NCBI RefSeq assembly: GCF_013778505.1
Contig: NZ_JAAOWU010000015.1
Location: forward strand, 115,196-179,195
DNA length: 64,000 nucleotides
Direction: 5' to 3'
Source of the DNA: Pseudomonas sivasensis
GTDB lineage: Bacteria > Pseudomonadota > Gammaproteobacteria > Pseudomonadales > Pseudomonadaceae
Part shown: one piece after another, positions 62,716 to 64,000 of the stretch
Layout of the letters: each line of letters begins with the position of its first letter
How positions within the stretch are numbered: position 1 is the stretch's first letter
Translations under genes and position numbers: made by a program
The notes under the pieces: generated by a model
Database searches by the model: none
What the model was told of the DNA's origin: nothing
The model's input: only the letters and a program-made list of their open reading frames with translations

Positions 62716-63701
62716 CAGTCACCCCGCAGCTGTTGAACCTGTGCCAGGTTGCCGGCGGTGGTCAGCAAGGTGGCGACATGGGTTTCCTTGGGCAGGTCAC
62801 GTTGCCCGGCCAGGTAGCGCGCCACGTTTTGCACCGCCGTCTTGCCGATCAGCGCCGGTTGCTGCGCGACCACCGCGCCCACCGGCGAGTTCGCCTGACC
62901 GAGCAGCGCCAGCACTTCGGGGGTGCCATCGACGCCGTAGGTCTTGATCTCGGTGCGCTTGGCATCGATCAACGCTTTGCTCGCGCCCAACTGCGGAATG
63001 TCCCAGGCCGACCAGATCGCCGACACGCTGCCCGCCGGGTACTTGTTGAGCAACGCCGACACTTGGGAGTAGGCGTCCTGCACGGTATTGGGGATCACAT
63101 CGCGCAGCTCGGGCTGGATGATTTCCAGCTGCGGATAATCCTTGAGCGCCAGCTTCAACTGGTCATAACGAATCGCACACACCGGCACACCGTAGAAGCC
63201 GTTGAACACCAGAATCTTGCCCTTGCCGCCAGCGTCCTTGATCAGTTGATCGGCCAGGGCTTTGCCGGTGGCGACGTTGTCCGAAGTGGTGTTATTGAGG
63301 CTGTACTGCGACGGCGCATCGATGGTGAACAGCGGAATCCCGGCCTTGCTGATGCGCTTGAGCCACGGGTCGATCACGCTGAGGGTGCCGAGGGTCTGGA
63401 TCACCGCGTCGGGCTTCTGGGTGACCACGGTTTGCAGTTGGGTCACCAGGTTCTTGTCATTGCGCCCGGCGTCGAGGGTGATCGGCGTACCACCCAGGCG
63501 CTTGATCTCATCCACCTGGGCCTGGAACGCCTTGATATCAAAATAATGACTGGTGCCGGTCATGCTCACCGCAATGCGCTTACCGGCCAGGGACGGCACG
63601 GCATCATCGCCTTCGGCAGCGTGGACGACGGCAGCGTGGCCCAGCAGCACAGCAACGCCGAGGCAAATCAAACGGGTAAGCGAGGAAAGGCTGGAAGGCA
63701 T
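62715..63701 (-). CDS. Periplasmic sugar-binding protein of an ABC importer
   Basis: Exported binding protein of 328 residues with a signal peptide (LICLGVAVLLGHAAVVHAA). The Peripla_BP_4 fold is indicated by KRIAVSMTGTSHYFDIKAFQAQ, the hinge-near DAVIQTLGTLSVIDPWLKRISKAGIPLFTIDAP and AIWSAWDIPQLGASKAL. It is the first gene of a four-gene operon with the ATPase and two permeases. The ligand is unknown; homologues bind pentoses, hexoses or related molecules. GGAG lies upstream of the ATG at 63701. Confidence 0.9.
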   Translation of the reverse strand: MPSSLSSLTRLICLGVAVLLGHAAVVHAAEGDDAVPSLAGKRIAVSMTGTSHYFDIKAFQAQVDEIKRLGGTPITLDAGRNDKNLVTQLQTVVTQKPDAVIQTLGTLSVIDPWLKRISKAGIPLFTIDAPSQYSLNNTTSDNVATGKALADQLIKDAGGKGKILVFNGFYGVPVCAIRYDQLKLALKDYPQLEIIQPELRDVIPNTVQDAYSQVSALLNKYPAGSVSAIWSAWDIPQLGASKALIDAKRTEIKTYGVDGTPEVLALLGQANSPVGAVVAQQPALIGKTAVQNVARYLAGQRDLPKETHVATLLTTAGNLAQVQQLRGD

Positions 63702-63805
63702 ACAAGACTCCGCGGGCGGCTGGTGAAAGGGTTCACCAGGAGACTTTGCAGAGGCCATGCCAGGTTTTTTATCTATAAAAATCAGTCGGATAGAAAATAA
63801 TGAGT

Positions 63806-64000
63806 GCGTAAGCGCTGTCGTTCTTCACTCACAAATGCCCAAGCACTGTTGCTGACACAACACTTAAGAAGAGCACCATAACTGTGGTGAGCGGGCTTGC
63901 CCCGCGCGTGTAAGCGCTGTAGTTCTTCACTCACAAATGCCCTAGCACTTTTGCTGACACAACACTTAAGGAGAGCACCATAACTGTGGTGAGCGGGCTT
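63806..64000. repeat. Tandem repeat of 102-bp units (second unit cut by window edge)
   Basis: The sequence from about 63808 (GTAAGCGCTGT) recurs from 63910, and the GTGGTGAGCGGGCTT end recurs with the same 102-bp offset (63884 and 63986). The units differ at only a few bases. Each ends in the GAGCGGGCTTGCCCCGC core of the second REP-like family. I see no gene between 63702 and the end of the window. Confidence 0.88.

Overview
The window is chromosomal DNA of a Pseudomonas of the P. fluorescens group. This rests on three observations: high GC with Pseudomonas-type codon use; several gene blocks in the order known from P. aeruginosa PA4942-PA5005 (hflK to wapO); and REP/REPIN repeats with the GTGGGAGGGGGCTTGC core typical of P. 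fluorescens. I see no rRNA, tRNA, CRISPR, prophage or insertion sequence. About 59 protein genes fill nearly all of the DNA.

Layout. (1) 1-12.6 kb: the conserved 'amiB-mutL-hfq' superoperon on the minus strand (nnrD-tsaE-amiB-mutL-miaA-hfq-hflX-hflK, the last cut by the window edge). Next to it lie queG, a TRIC-type channel gene, orn and rsgA, which is essentially the E. coli arrangement. (2) 11.6-20.8 kb: motAB with a recognisable FliA-type promoter, an HDOD protein, rhdA, psd, serB, a YtjB/SMP-like membrane protein with a cyclase-like tail, and an orphan PqiC lipoprotein. (3) 21-29 kb: parC, a phytase-like esterase gene, parE, yqiA, cpdA, yqiB and nudF. (4) 29-35 kb: an RsiV/DUF3298-like lipoprotein, the HMP transporter gene cytX, thiC behind a TPP riboswitch, and a tolC-type outer-membrane channel gene. 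(5) 35-41 kb: waaA, a divergent LysR/SMR pair with a palindromic operator, and a three-gene FAD-oxidoreductase / aldo-keto reductase / divergent Nudix-like operon.

(6) 40.8-56.6 kb: an LPS core and capping locus. It contains a GalE-like epimerase, hldE, an APS kinase plus sulfotransferase pair, msbA, a WaaL-type ligase, a small kinase-like protein, three glycosyltransferases around an Ssg homologue, the DnpA de-N-acetylase, a Mig-14 homologue and a WapO-type carbamoyltransferase. Seven of these genes (48.5-56.6 kb) form one tightly packed minus-strand operon. The cysC-sulfotransferase pair suggests sulfation of a surface glycan and is the most unusual module here. (7) 56.7-64 kb: a YceK-type lipoprotein, a YncD/PqqU-like TonB-dependent receptor, and a convergent ribose-family ABC importer operon, ending in a 102-bp tandem repeat at the window edge.

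Most genes are housekeeping and well assigned. The less certain ones are the 319-aa Nudix-like protein, the kinase-like protein, the targets of the sulfotransferase and glycosyltransferases, and the substrates of the receptor and the ABC importer.
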